A DNA stretch of 64,000 bases, taken from positions 1-64,000 of the forward strand of contig JAMPHU010000011.1 of assembly GCA_023663225.1 (NCBI GenBank). The letters run 5' to 3'. The notes beneath the pieces were generated by a model. It was not told the origin of the DNA, searched no databases, and saw only the letters and a list, made by a program, of their open reading frames with translations. Of the stretch, positions 55,127 to 62,961 are shown in pieces. This stretch comes from Candidatus Gastranaerophilales bacterium. Lineage in GTDB: Bacteria > Bacillota > Clostridia > Lachnospirales > Lachnospiraceae. Within the stretch, counting starts at the first letter, position 1; each line of letters starts with the position of its first letter. A program made the translations under genes and the position numbers.

Positions 55127-55915
55127 TCACATTCTTTTTACAGTATAAATCTCTTTATCATTTCGATCGATTTCAAAATCCTTTTCCGATATTCGGATCA
55201 GTCTTGTCCCGACCGGCATATCAATATACTTGAAGATATCCGAATCAAATTGCTGCCATACTCTGCCCACTTGTACCAATTCTATCTGCTTTACATCGGT
55301 TGTAGCTTCATCGCCGGTTCCCGCAAAAAAGAACCATCCGCTGTCGCCCTTGCGAAGCGGCTCTTTTCTTTCCATATAGCCAACTTTCCAACCTTCTTTT
55401 GTGATTTCTTTTGAAACATATGCGTACAAGTTTAAAAGAATCTTCCTGTTTCTTATGGCAGTATAATTTTTTTCGTTTTTTATAAAGTTTGTTCTCTGCT
55501 TATCTTTGACTGCAATATCGGTATGAAACTTTTCGATATCCGCATCCCAGAGCTTGTGATCATCGGCTTCGTTCTTTAATATGACAGCCAGTTCAAACAA
55601 TTCTGTTTCTGTTACATCCAAAGAGGCAGAGACTTCCTTGACCAGTTGCTTCCCATTTTCGCCGTAAAGGTATACTGCGATTTCGCCGCTCTTGTAAAGC
55701 AACAATTTCGCCGCGCCCAAATTCTCTTCATCATTGTAAAATGTCATAAAAGGCGGCAGTTTATCATTGACGTACCAGTCAAATTCGGTTCCGTCCTTTC
55801 CGTTCATGTAATAGATGGCTCCATTGTTTTCCAGATCGCTTTTCTTTACATTCGGTAGATATGCTTTTAGGTTATTGTCGATGATTTCCTTCACTTCGTT
55901 TAATATGCGGTTCAT
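55127..55915 (-). CDS. DUF2185 (immunity-like) domain protein
   Basis: 262 residues. The first 150 are an unrecognised alpha/beta domain; residues about 170-250 carry the DUF2185 pattern: G-W-K-V-G-Y-M, D-S-G-W-F-F-F-A-G-T, then V-xx-Y-I-D-M-P-V-G-T. DUF2185 (Imm33-like) occurs in polymorphic-toxin immunity proteins but also alone in gut Firmicutes. No toxin gene is next to it here. GGAGG appears before the start on the minus strand. AT-rich base use compared with its neighbours suggests acquisition. Confidence 0.7.
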   Translation of the reverse strand: MNRILNEVKEIIDNNLKAYLPNVKKSDLENNGAIYYMNGKDGTEFDWYVNDKLPPFMTFYNDEENLGAAKLLLYKSGEIAVYLYGENGKQLVKEVSASLDVTETELFELAVILKNEADDHKLWDADIEKFHTDIAVKDKQRTNFIKNEKNYTAIRNRKILLNLYAYVSKEITKEGWKVGYMERKEPLRKGDSGWFFFAGTGDEATTDVKQIELVQVGRVWQQFDSDIFKYIDMPVGTRLIRISEKDFEIDRNDKEIYTVKRM

Positions 55916-56081
55916 ATTGCTGCCTCCACAGATACCATGATTGGTTTGTAATTATGGTTGAATACTGTCAGTCAGTATAACATAAATAGGGGAACAATTC
56001 TACTAAATTTTTTTAATTGCAACGGCAATGATGAAACCCGAGAGGGATATCGACTAACGGCTATCCTTCAGAAGAAACTAC

Positions 56082-56110
56082 TTGAAAGAATCTTTGTATT
56101 GTGTTATAGT
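56082..56110 (+). promoter_or_regulatory. promoter of candidate antitoxin RNA
   Basis: TTGAAA (56082-56087) and TATAGT (56105-56110), 17 apart, with no start codon plus ribosome site in the following transcript. Confidence 0.6.
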
Positions 56111-56116
56111 GAACGT

Positions 56117-56232
56117 AAAGAAGGACGTCTGTTCCAAACAGACGTCCCATGGGAACTACCGATAGACGGTTAGTCCATTCATATGTTAAGCTGGAAACAG
56201 CCGCTCAGTTTGACGGACAGGGGCGGCTATTT
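56117..56232 (+). ncRNA. candidate antitoxin RNA, convergent to the 32-residue peptide gene
   Basis: From the promoter at 56082-56110, a transcript of about 115 bases would hold a perfect hairpin (56123-56133 with 56137-56147, loop CCA), a single-stranded ATAGACGGTTAGTCC (56162-56176) and a terminator stem AGCCGC (56199-56204) / GCGGCT (56223-56228). Its 3' end overlaps the end of the minus-strand peptide transcript. This is the layout of TxpA/RatA and BsrG/SR4 type I systems. Overlapping plus-strand frame 55958-56173 lacks a ribosome site. Confidence 0.55.
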
Positions 56233-56325
56233 CTGCGTCTTGTTGCTATCTTTACCGACAGAGTATCCTATTCCAAAGCAGGTCAAGCCAAAGCTTAACA
56301 CTGCCATAAGTCCTAAAATATCCAT
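56227..56325 (-). CDS. 32-residue hydrophobic peptide, candidate type I toxin
   Basis: ATG at 56325, TAG at 56227-56229. The peptide has a hydrophobic helix (residues 3-22, including L-M-A-V-L-S-F-G-L and C-F-G-I-G-Y) and a charged tail G-K-D-S-N-K-T-Q-K. GGGAGGG (56340-56334) lies eight bases upstream. The 120-base leader contains TAACCCTCCG (56400-56391), which can pair with the ribosome site, and a UUCG-capped hairpin. Membrane-toxic peptides of type I systems have this form. Too short for automatic gene calling. Confidence 0.65.
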   Translation of the reverse strand: MDILGLMAVLSFGLTCFGIGYSVGKDSNKTQK

Positions 56326-56451
56326 TGGCTCAGCCCTCCCTTCAAGAAATCAGCGATTTCTTTAGATTCCCTTTCGGGTTTCTATGTAAACGGAGGGTTA
56401 CAGTCCCTCCGAAGAGGACTAACCGCCTACCATCTTGGTGCTCCCACAATT

Positions 56452-56480
56452 ATTTTATCATAATTGAGACAGAATTTCAA
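56452..56480 (-). promoter_or_regulatory. promoter of the candidate toxin mRNA
   Basis: On the minus strand TTGAAA (56480-56475) and TAAAAT (56457-56452) are 17 apart. The transcript would start near 56445 with a leader of about 120 bases. Confidence 0.65.
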
Positions 56481-56615
56481 TACTATTTCGCGTTTGAACT
56501 CCCACAGTTTTATTCACAGGGCCCTATTTTCATCAACATCCCAAAAAGCAAATTTTGATCTATACCGGAAACTTTTTTCTGATAAAATACGAATATATAA
56601 GAAAGGAGAAATGCG

Positions 56616-57194
56616 GTGAATACGACACAGGAAACGAAATGGATTCGCAGAATAAAACGGTTTGGTTCCTCAAAGGATGCCGACGCGCTGGTTCGATTTT
56701 ATTATGATGAGATTTATTTTTTTGTTGCAAAGCAAGTAAGCGATGCGGAAACCGTGTATGATCTGACACAGGAGATCTTCATTTCCATGCTACGTTCGCT
56801 CCCTTTCTATCAGGAGCAAAAAGCCTCTTTCCGCACATGGCTTTACCGGATTGCGACCAATAAAATCATTGATTTTAGGCGAAAGGTTCTGCCCAATACG
56901 ATTTTGTTGGAAGAGCTGGACGAAATGGGGATTGGGGATTATGTGAGCAGGATAGATTATGAGAATAATATTGTTCAGGCTCATTTTTTAGAGAAAATAG
57001 AAAATTATGTAAGCGGTTTTCAGGCGGATGTACAACAAATTTTTCGTTTGCATATTTATGGGGAGCAGACCTTTGGGGAGATCGCTTTACTGACGGAAAT
57101 GCCGGAATCATCCGTAAAATCAAAGTATTACCGTCTGATCAAACAGATAAGGAGGGAGTTTTATGAGGAATATACGCAGATTGTCGGAAGCTGA
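56616..57194 (+). CDS. ECF-type RNA polymerase sigma factor
   Basis: 192 residues from GTG 56616 with AAAGGAG upstream. Region 2: F-Y-Y-D-E-I-Y-F-F-V, D-L-T-Q-E-I-F and R-T-W-L-Y-R-I-A-T-N-K-I-I-D-F-R-R (about 26-88). Region 4: Q-I-F-R-L-H-I-Y-G-E-Q-T-F-G-E-I-A and S-S-V-K-S-K-Y-Y-R-L (about 141-180). It leads an operon of one membrane protein and an ABC exporter. No classical anti-sigma domain is seen. The C-terminus overlaps the next gene by 32 bases. Confidence 0.9.
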   Translation: MNTTQETKWIRRIKRFGSSKDADALVRFYYDEIYFFVAKQVSDAETVYDLTQEIFISMLRSLPFYQEQKASFRTWLYRIATNKIIDFRRKVLPNTILLEELDEMGIGDYVSRIDYENNIVQAHFLEKIENYVSGFQADVQQIFRLHIYGEQTFGEIALLTEMPESSVKSKYYRLIKQIRREFYEEYTQIVGS

Positions 57195-57909
57195 AAAAGG
57201 CCTTGCCGTAAGGGAAATTGTAAGAAAAGGACTGGTAAAACCAAGGGATCAATTTAGAAAATTGTTTGCGATCAAACGTATTTGCACGTTTCGCACAGTT
57301 CTTTTTGGGGCGGGAGATTGTCTGTTTTTGGGTATTTTGGCGGCGGTCTGCCTGTGGTTTTTCCTGACTCGGGTCGATTCACAGGTGATCGTGTGTATGG
57401 TCTTTGCAGTTTCTCCGTTTGCCTATATCGTATCTGATCTGTTGACAACATGGAAAGAGCATCTTTTACAGTTGTATGATGTAAAAATGACTTGCCGATA
57501 TACGATCCGGCAGATATCTGCTTTTCGTTTGCTGTATTTTAGCGGATTTAATCTTTTCTTGAATGTATTGCTGGTCGCTTTGCTCACGCGGTTTTGGTTT
57601 TCAGCGGTTATTTTTTGGAAGATATTAGGACTTTCTTTTTCAGCGGTCTTTTTGTATGGAGTGATCTTGGTACTCTTTCAGATGAAAGGGAATCCGTATC
57701 TGACGAGCATATTTCCCCCTGTCCTGTGGGGGATGGTCAACGCGCTTGTGATCGCTTTTTATGGCGAGGAGGTGGAGAAGATGCTTCTTGGACTTGCGGG
57801 CAGTCTGGTGGCCATGATCATGCTTGTTTTATTGGGGATCTATCTGATCACGTTGTTTGCCTTTTTCACATCAAAAAGTAAAGTGGAGGATCAATATGTT
57901 ATCGGTTAA
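57163..57909 (+). CDS. membrane protein of ECF-sigma/ABC operon
   Basis: 248 residues. A cytosolic, basic N-terminus (1-45) is followed by six hydrophobic segments. AGGGAG lies six bases before the ATG at 57163, inside the sigma gene. The order sigma - this protein - ABC ATPase is typical of Lachnospiraceae and related groups. The N-terminal segment may bind the sigma factor, which would make it a membrane anti-sigma or a permease half. No recognised domain. The following ATPase start (57896) overlaps the end by 14 bases. Confidence 0.72.
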   Translation: MRNIRRLSEAEKGLAVREIVRKGLVKPRDQFRKLFAIKRICTFRTVLFGAGDCLFLGILAAVCLWFFLTRVDSQVIVCMVFAVSPFAYIVSDLLTTWKEHLLQLYDVKMTCRYTIRQISAFRLLYFSGFNLFLNVLLVALLTRFWFSAVIFWKILGLSFSAVFLYGVILVLFQMKGNPYLTSIFPPVLWGMVNALVIAFYGEEVEKMLLGLAGSLVAMIMLVLLGIYLITLFAFFTSKSKVEDQYVIG

Positions 57910-58744
57910 TCATGTAACCAAAAAATACGGTCGTTTTACGGCGCTTCGGGATATCACGCTGGAATTTCAAAATGGGGTATATGGACTGCTGGCCCCGAAC
58001 GGGGCAGGGAAGACCACTCTGATGAAGATGCTTTCTACGCTTTATTTTCCAACCAAAGGGGAGATCACGTGGAACGGGAGTAATATTGTAGATTTGGATG
58101 AGAACTATCGCAGTCTGATAGGTTATCTGCCGCAAAAATTTGGTTATTATAAAAACGATACGCCCAGACAGTTTTTGCGATATATGGCGAAATTGAAAGG
58201 GTTGGATCGCTCTTATGCGGATGAGCGGATACAAATGCTGCTGGAAAAAGTGTTTTTATCAGATGTGATCGATCAGAAAATGAAAAAGTTTTCGGGCGGT
58301 ATGCTACAGCGGGTAGGGATCGCACAGGCATTGTTGAATGATCCGGAAATTCTTATTTTGGACGAACCTACGGCGGGACTTGATCCGAAGGAAAGGGTTC
58401 GTTTCCGGAATATGCTGCGCGATTTGTCCCATGACCGCATTGTCATTTTGTCCACTCATATTGTTTCGGATATTGAAACGATTGCCGACAAGATCATTCT
58501 GTTGAAAGACCGGGAAGTGTTTTGTTGTGAAACGCCGGAAAAGATCTGCGAGCGCCTGCGGGGAAAAATCTATGAATTGCCTGTAGGATCCGCTATTTCC
58601 GGAAACTATGAAATTTTGTATGAACGTCAAAGTCCGCAGGGAACAAAGATACGCTTTTACAGCGAGGAACCGGATGGCAATGCGGCAGAAGTCCCGCCGA
58701 CTCTGGAGGATGTTTTTTTGACGATATACAGGGATGAGAGGTAG
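57896..58744 (+). CDS. ABC transporter ATP-binding protein
   Basis: 282 residues. Walker A A-P-N-G-A-G-K-T-T (about 38-46), Q-loop L-P-Q-K-F, signature F-S-G-G-M-L-Q-R-V-G (about 130-139), Walker B I-L-I-L-D-E-P-T-A-G-L-D (about 152-163), H-loop S-T-H-I-V. The C-terminal extension of about 75 residues fits drug/bacitracin-type exporters. GTGGAGG precedes the ATG. The two membrane proteins that follow are its permease subunits. Confidence 0.92.
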   Translation: MLSVNHVTKKYGRFTALRDITLEFQNGVYGLLAPNGAGKTTLMKMLSTLYFPTKGEITWNGSNIVDLDENYRSLIGYLPQKFGYYKNDTPRQFLRYMAKLKGLDRSYADERIQMLLEKVFLSDVIDQKMKKFSGGMLQRVGIAQALLNDPEILILDEPTAGLDPKERVRFRNMLRDLSHDRIVILSTHIVSDIETIADKIILLKDREVFCCETPEKICERLRGKIYELPVGSAISGNYEILYERQSPQGTKIRFYSEEPDGNAAEVPPTLEDVFLTIYRDER

Positions 58745-58748
58745 CGGG

Positions 58749-59816
58749 ATGCGGTATTGTCTGTTGGAAGTAAAAAAACTGTTGGAAGAAAAGCTTTTTT
58801 GGATCTTTCTTTTTCTTTGTCTTGGTCTGAATATGGGAGTTTGTTTTGGCACGCCGAATGTGCGGGAGGCGGTCAATCAGATGACGAGAGAGGGAACCTT
58901 TTTACAGGGCGAAAAAATATATGATACGCTGGATACCAATGTGATCGGTTCCTATTATTACAATGAGCGGTATATCCATTCGACGGTATTAAACCGGTGG
59001 ATCAAGGAAAAGTATGAGAAGCTGCAGGCATCCGTTGATAGTCTGAACAGAGAAAATGCGGATTTATCCTTTTTTGCCGGAGAGATCACGCCGCTGGTGC
59101 ATCAAGCTTTGTTTACCTATCAGGTAAAGCTGTTATTGGCGGAATGTGTCATTCTGATATCGCTGTTGGGACTCAGGTCATTTTCCGTGGATCAGCAGGC
59201 GCAGATGGACGCTTTCATTTTCTGTTCCCGCAGAGGCAGGAAAATTGCGAAAGATAAGATCCTCGCGAATGGGATCGTCAGCGCAGGGTATTGTCTGTTT
59301 TTGCAGGTCATTTCCCTGACAGTATTTTTTATGAGCTGGGATTTCAGCGGATTATGGGATGCAAATATGGCCAGCAGTTTTCATTATGTCATAGATCCTG
59401 ACGATCCTATCCTGGCAAAACCGTTTCTCACATGGAGCAATTTTACACTAAAGAAATATTTTTGGTGTTCGATGCTGCTTGTGATCGGTGTGCTGACCGC
59501 ATGGTGGCTTCTGAGTAATTTCGTGGCGGTGATTGTCCGCAATATCCGTTATGGCGGAATCGCTTTGGCTGGGATGTTTTGTCTGCCCGTGTTTGGATTA
59601 CTGTTATTTCCAAAGTTTTATTTTTCCAGACTGTTTTATTTGGATACTTTGACATTGTCTACCGTAATCTATTGTAATCAGTGGTGGTTTACCGATTTGG
59701 GAAGTTATTCTCTATTTGCTTATCAAGAGGTATGGACTGTAGTCGTTCATATATTGCTTACGGCCGCGGGACTAAAAGCGGGTTTTTCCTATTTCAGGCG
59801 AAAAGAGCTGGGATAG
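58749..59816 (+). CDS. ABC transporter permease
   Basis: 355 residues. Helix at 12-32, a large extracytoplasmic loop (33-125), then five helices between 130 and 345, in the ABC-2 style. AGAGG lies before ATG 58749; an ATG at 58734 overlaps the ATPase end and is less likely. Works with the ATPase at 57896 and the second permease at 59884. Substrate unknown; antimicrobial-peptide export or defence is typical for this layout. Confidence 0.78.
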   Translation: MRYCLLEVKKLLEEKLFWIFLFLCLGLNMGVCFGTPNVREAVNQMTREGTFLQGEKIYDTLDTNVIGSYYYNERYIHSTVLNRWIKEKYEKLQASVDSLNRENADLSFFAGEITPLVHQALFTYQVKLLLAECVILISLLGLRSFSVDQQAQMDAFIFCSRRGRKIAKDKILANGIVSAGYCLFLQVISLTVFFMSWDFSGLWDANMASSFHYVIDPDDPILAKPFLTWSNFTLKKYFWCSMLLVIGVLTAWWLLSNFVAVIVRNIRYGGIALAGMFCLPVFGLLLFPKFYFSRLFYLDTLTLSTVIYCNQWWFTDLGSYSLFAYQEVWTVVVHILLTAAGLKAGFSYFRRKELG

Positions 59817-59883
59817 GCGAGTATTGCGAGAAAAAAGGAAATGGGATCAATGAGGATGGAGAGAAGGAAAGGAGCTTGGATGT

Positions 59884-61005
59884 ATGTATTGGGCGGAGAT
59901 GAGAAAAATATGGAGACTGAAAACGCTGCTGTTTATGATTGTCTTTTCGGTCTTATTTTTTGCGTCTTTCCTATATCAATGGATGAAACCCTTCGTCCGG
60001 ATGGAGGAGGGTATCGGCGGTGTGGATAGTCTACATGAAAAAATAGAGATCCTTTCCGCCTGGATCGAGCAGTATGGAAATACCATCGATGAAACGGAGT
60101 TTAGGGAAATAGAGAATGACTATCAGAATATTTTGCGTCAGGCGGGTTCCATTATTGAGGAAGATGATTTTTTTAGAGAAAATGGCGTGGAGGATTATGA
60201 AGCGTATCTGCATTACGGACAAAAAGCCGTCGGCGGTGAGGATGGGTATGATTATAGCGTGTATTCCAAAATGAGAAGTCTGATCTTACAAAATACCGAA
60301 TATTCTTCCATTTATCTGGAACAATATGAAAGTATCCTACAGCAGTACAGAAAATCGGGAGAGGTGCGAAGCAGCGTTCTGCCTTTTGAAGTTTTTGTGT
60401 ACACCAATAATTATCTGGTAAACCTGGCGGTTTTGTGCCTGATCTGTGTATTTTTTGTGGCAGCTTTTGTGATGGCGGACGATCGGGAAAATCATGTGGT
60501 GGATGCGCAGTATTCCAGCAAAACAGGGAAAAGGATCTATAGAATACAGTATACTTGTATGATGATTTCCGCTGTGATCGCGGTCAGTATGGTTGTGATT
60601 CCTGCAATGCTTTTGTGGAGAAGTACGGGAAATTTTGTGTTTGCAAAATCGGACTCGTCTTCGTTTTTGAATACAGAGAATTTTGTGGTTTCGGTCACTT
60701 ATCGGAAATATATCCTGTTCTTTCTTGTGATGATCTATTTTTTGACGCTTGGGGTTGGCAGCGTGATCTTTTATCTGTCCGCACACAGCTCGAATATGAT
60801 TTCCATGATGTTAAAAACGATTCCCGTGTTGGCTGCCGGATGTGGTATGGCGCTGATTTTGCGGGATGCCTTTTGTGAGAGTAGTCTGTTTTTTGGTTTA
60901 TCAGGTTGGAAATATTGTGAAGTGTTCGCGGCGGCAATGGTGTTGCTGGCGGGGGTTCTTTTGAATGTGGGGAATTATAATGAGATCTGGAAAAGGGATG
61001 CTTAG
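59884..61005 (+). CDS. ABC transporter permease
   Basis: 373 residues. Same fold as the previous gene: helix at 12-32, long outer loop (33-170, acidic), then five helices. ATG 59884 has GGAG nine bases upstream. It is the last gene of the ECF-sigma/ABC operon. Divergence between the two permeases is large, so the transporter is a heterodimer. Confidence 0.78.
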   Translation: MYWAEMRKIWRLKTLLFMIVFSVLFFASFLYQWMKPFVRMEEGIGGVDSLHEKIEILSAWIEQYGNTIDETEFREIENDYQNILRQAGSIIEEDDFFRENGVEDYEAYLHYGQKAVGGEDGYDYSVYSKMRSLILQNTEYSSIYLEQYESILQQYRKSGEVRSSVLPFEVFVYTNNYLVNLAVLCLICVFFVAAFVMADDRENHVVDAQYSSKTGKRIYRIQYTCMMISAVIAVSMVVIPAMLLWRSTGNFVFAKSDSSSFLNTENFVVSVTYRKYILFFLVMIYFLTLGVGSVIFYLSAHSSNMISMMLKTIPVLAAGCGMALILRDAFCESSLFFGLSGWKYCEVFAAAMVLLAGVLLNVGNYNEIWKRDA

Positions 61006-61050
61006 GGATGGAGCAAAATTTTTTCAAATCTACTTGTATATCACCTGCAA

Positions 61051-61066
61051 TTCTATTATAATAGAA
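61051..61066. promoter_or_regulatory. perfect 16-base palindrome over a -10-like element
   Basis: TTCTATTATAATAGAA is fully self-complementary and includes TATAAT. TTGTAT lies 17 bases upstream (61034-61039), so this could be an operator-controlled promoter. No gene with a ribosome site follows before the TetR gene, and the rest of 61006-61313 shows nothing more than the promoter at 61228. Confidence 0.4.
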
Positions 61067-61227
61067 CAAGACAAGATGATCAAAGAGAAATGTTTCAACG
61101 GCTTTTACGATTTTCTGATATATTTCATCATATCTGTAAGTCTGTATAAGATAGTCAACATATGCTTTATTCCCGCGAGCATTTGGCGGATGCCGCGAGG
61201 TCTATGTAATTTTAGTTGAAATCTCCC

Positions 61228-61257
61228 TTGACAGAATAGGTCGATACCCACTAAAAT
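61228..61257 (+). promoter_or_regulatory. sigma-A promoter for the TetR gene
   Basis: TTGACA (61228-61233) and TAAAAT (61252-61257), 18 apart, 57 bases before the ATG. Confidence 0.65.
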
Positions 61258-61313
61258 AACAAGTGTTATAAGATGCGATTCTAAACGGCTACGAAGGAAG
61301 GAAAGGTGCGCAT

Positions 61314-61865
61314 ATGGCTCGCAAGGAGACAATTACGATTGATAAGATCTTAAATACGGCTTTTGCCATGACAAGGGAGGAAGGTTTTTCCAATGTCACG
61401 GCAAGGAAGGTGGCGGCCAAGGCGGGATGCTCTACACAGCCCATCTTCCGCGTATATAAGAATATGGATGAGCTGTGGGATGCGGTGTTTTTGAAAGCGG
61501 TGAGCTTTTTTCAGGATTATTACAGCCTTTATCCCAGGACGGGCAAGGTGCCTTTTACCAATCTGGGGATGGCGTACATAGCTTTTGCAAAGAATGAGAG
61601 CCATCTGTTTGAACTTCTCTTTGTGTCCGGCGCTGCCCGCGGCAAGAGTATGTATGAGATTTTAAACGGGGACAGTGGGAATGTGGTAAAAGAAGTGAGT
61701 CAGGCAGGGATGGCCGGATGTCCGGATCCCGGCGATATGTTTATGAAGATGTGGATCTTTATCCACGGAGCCGCATGTATGACGCTCACGGGGGATTATG
61801 ATTTGTCCGACGCGGAGACGATGGAGCTTTTGGAACACTCCTACCATGATTTTGCCGGCAAGTAG
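61314..61865 (+). CDS. TetR/AcrR family transcriptional regulator
   Basis: 183 residues. Helix-turn-helix at about 25-47 (V-T-A-R-K-V-A-A-K-A-G-C-S-T-Q-P-I-F-R-V-Y) with the usual N-terminal helix. The ligand domain (60-183) has the W-x-F-I-H-G-A-A helix seen in TetR_C members of Firmicutes. AAGGAAAGG lies before the ATG. No efflux gene is adjacent other than the ABC operon upstream, which it may control. Confidence 0.88.
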   Translation: MARKETITIDKILNTAFAMTREEGFSNVTARKVAAKAGCSTQPIFRVYKNMDELWDAVFLKAVSFFQDYYSLYPRTGKVPFTNLGMAYIAFAKNESHLFELLFVSGAARGKSMYEILNGDSGNVVKEVSQAGMAGCPDPGDMFMKMWIFIHGAACMTLTGDYDLSDAETMELLEHSYHDFAGK

Positions 61866-61999
61866 ATTGAAAAATAAGTTCGATAGCTTATTTTTCAATC
61901 GGCTATTTGTTTCTGAGCGAAAACAAATAGCCTTGATGGCAGACGAGAAATCGCCTTCGCGAATTTCTCGTCGCCTCTTCGCGACAAGTCGCTCAGAAA
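61865..61999. other. hairpin array between tetR and rpiR genes
   Basis: Three perfect stems follow each other: 61865-61878 with 61887-61900; 61901-61912 with 61921-61932; 61942-61951 with 61963-61972. In addition TTTCTGAGCGA (61910-61920), mostly the loop of hairpin 2, is complementary to TCGCTCAGAAA (61989-61999), so a pseudoknot or an alternative fold is possible. The first stem may end the tetR transcript. Confidence 0.75.
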
Positions 62000-62031
62000 T
62001 GGGGATTAGGTTGTAAGGAGCATATGAACGG

Positions 62032-62961
62032 ATGGAGAGACAGTATGATGTTTTGAGCAGGATACAGGAGCGGTATGACCGTATGAGCAAGAGTCATAAG
62101 GTGATATCCGGTTATATCCTGGAACATTATGATAAAGCTGTGTTTATGACAGCGGCCAGATTGGGGGAGACTCTGGGGATCAGTGAGTCCACGGTAGTGC
62201 GTTTTGCCGCGGGGCTGGGATATGAGGGATATCCTGAGTTTCAGAAGGCGCTGGAAGAGTGTGTGCAGGGGAAACTGAGCAGTATCCAGAAAATGGATGC
62301 GAAATACGGCAGAAGTTCTCAGTCAGAGATCCTGACCTCTGTGATCAATGCCGACATCGAAAAGCTGCAGCATACGATTCAAAATCTGGATACTGCTGCG
62401 TTTGAGACAGCTGTATCCATTATTTTAGAGGCCGAGACCATCTATATCATGGGACTTCGGAGCAATGAGCCTTTGGCGGCGTTCCTCCATTTTTATCTGA
62501 ATATGATTAGGGGGAATGTGGTGCTCATCAACACGACCAGCGTCACGGAGACCTTTGAGCAGATGATCCGCATCAGCAGCAGGGATTGTTTTATCGGTAT
62601 CAGCTTTCCAAGGTATTCCATGCGCACGCTCAAGGCGATGGAGTTTGCCAACGATCGGAACTCAAAGGTGATCGCGATCACCGACACTGTACATTCACCC
62701 ATGAATTTGTATTCTTCGTGTAATCTGTTCGCCAGAAGCGATATGGTTTCTATCGTAGATTCTCTGGTGGCGCCGCTGAGCGTGATCAATGCCTTGGTAG
62801 TGGCGCTGTGTCTGAAATGTCCCCAGGATGTGAAGCGGAATCTGGAAAAGTTGGAAGAAGCGTGGAATAATTATCAGGTGTACTTAAATGATGAGATCGA
62901 TTTTATCAACGACGAGCCGATCCTGAACTATTCGCTCAGACGGCAGGACGAGGGGAAATAA
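62032..62961 (+). CDS. MurR/RpiR family transcriptional regulator
   Basis: 309 residues. N-terminal HTH_6 (1-80; E-T-L-G-I-S-E-S-T-V-V-R-F-A near 45-60) and a SIS sugar-phosphate domain (about 105-240) with G-L-R-S-N-E-P and S-F-P-R-Y-S. Such proteins respond to sugar phosphates and control sugar-use genes. AAGGAG is eleven bases upstream. Its target is not visible here; the flavoprotein that follows starts at the base after the stop. Confidence 0.88.
   Translation: MERQYDVLSRIQERYDRMSKSHKVISGYILEHYDKAVFMTAARLGETLGISESTVVRFAAGLGYEGYPEFQKALEECVQGKLSSIQKMDAKYGRSSQSEILTSVINADIEKLQHTIQNLDTAAFETAVSIILEAETIYIMGLRSNEPLAAFLHFYLNMIRGNVVLINTTSVTETFEQMIRISSRDCFIGISFPRYSMRTLKAMEFANDRNSKVIAITDTVHSPMNLYSSCNLFARSDMVSIVDSLVAPLSVINALVVALCLKCPQDVKRNLEKLEEAWNNYQVYLNDEIDFINDEPILNYSLRRQDEGK

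Noticed and set aside
55958..56173. A 71-codon plus-strand frame
   Set aside because: It has no ribosome site and overlaps the promoter and body of the candidate antitoxin RNA, which explain the sequence better.
61079..61219. A 47-codon frame with a hydrophobic stretch upstream of tetR
   Set aside because: No ribosome binding site precedes its ATG and nothing in the peptide resembles a known family, so it is noted as unsupported.
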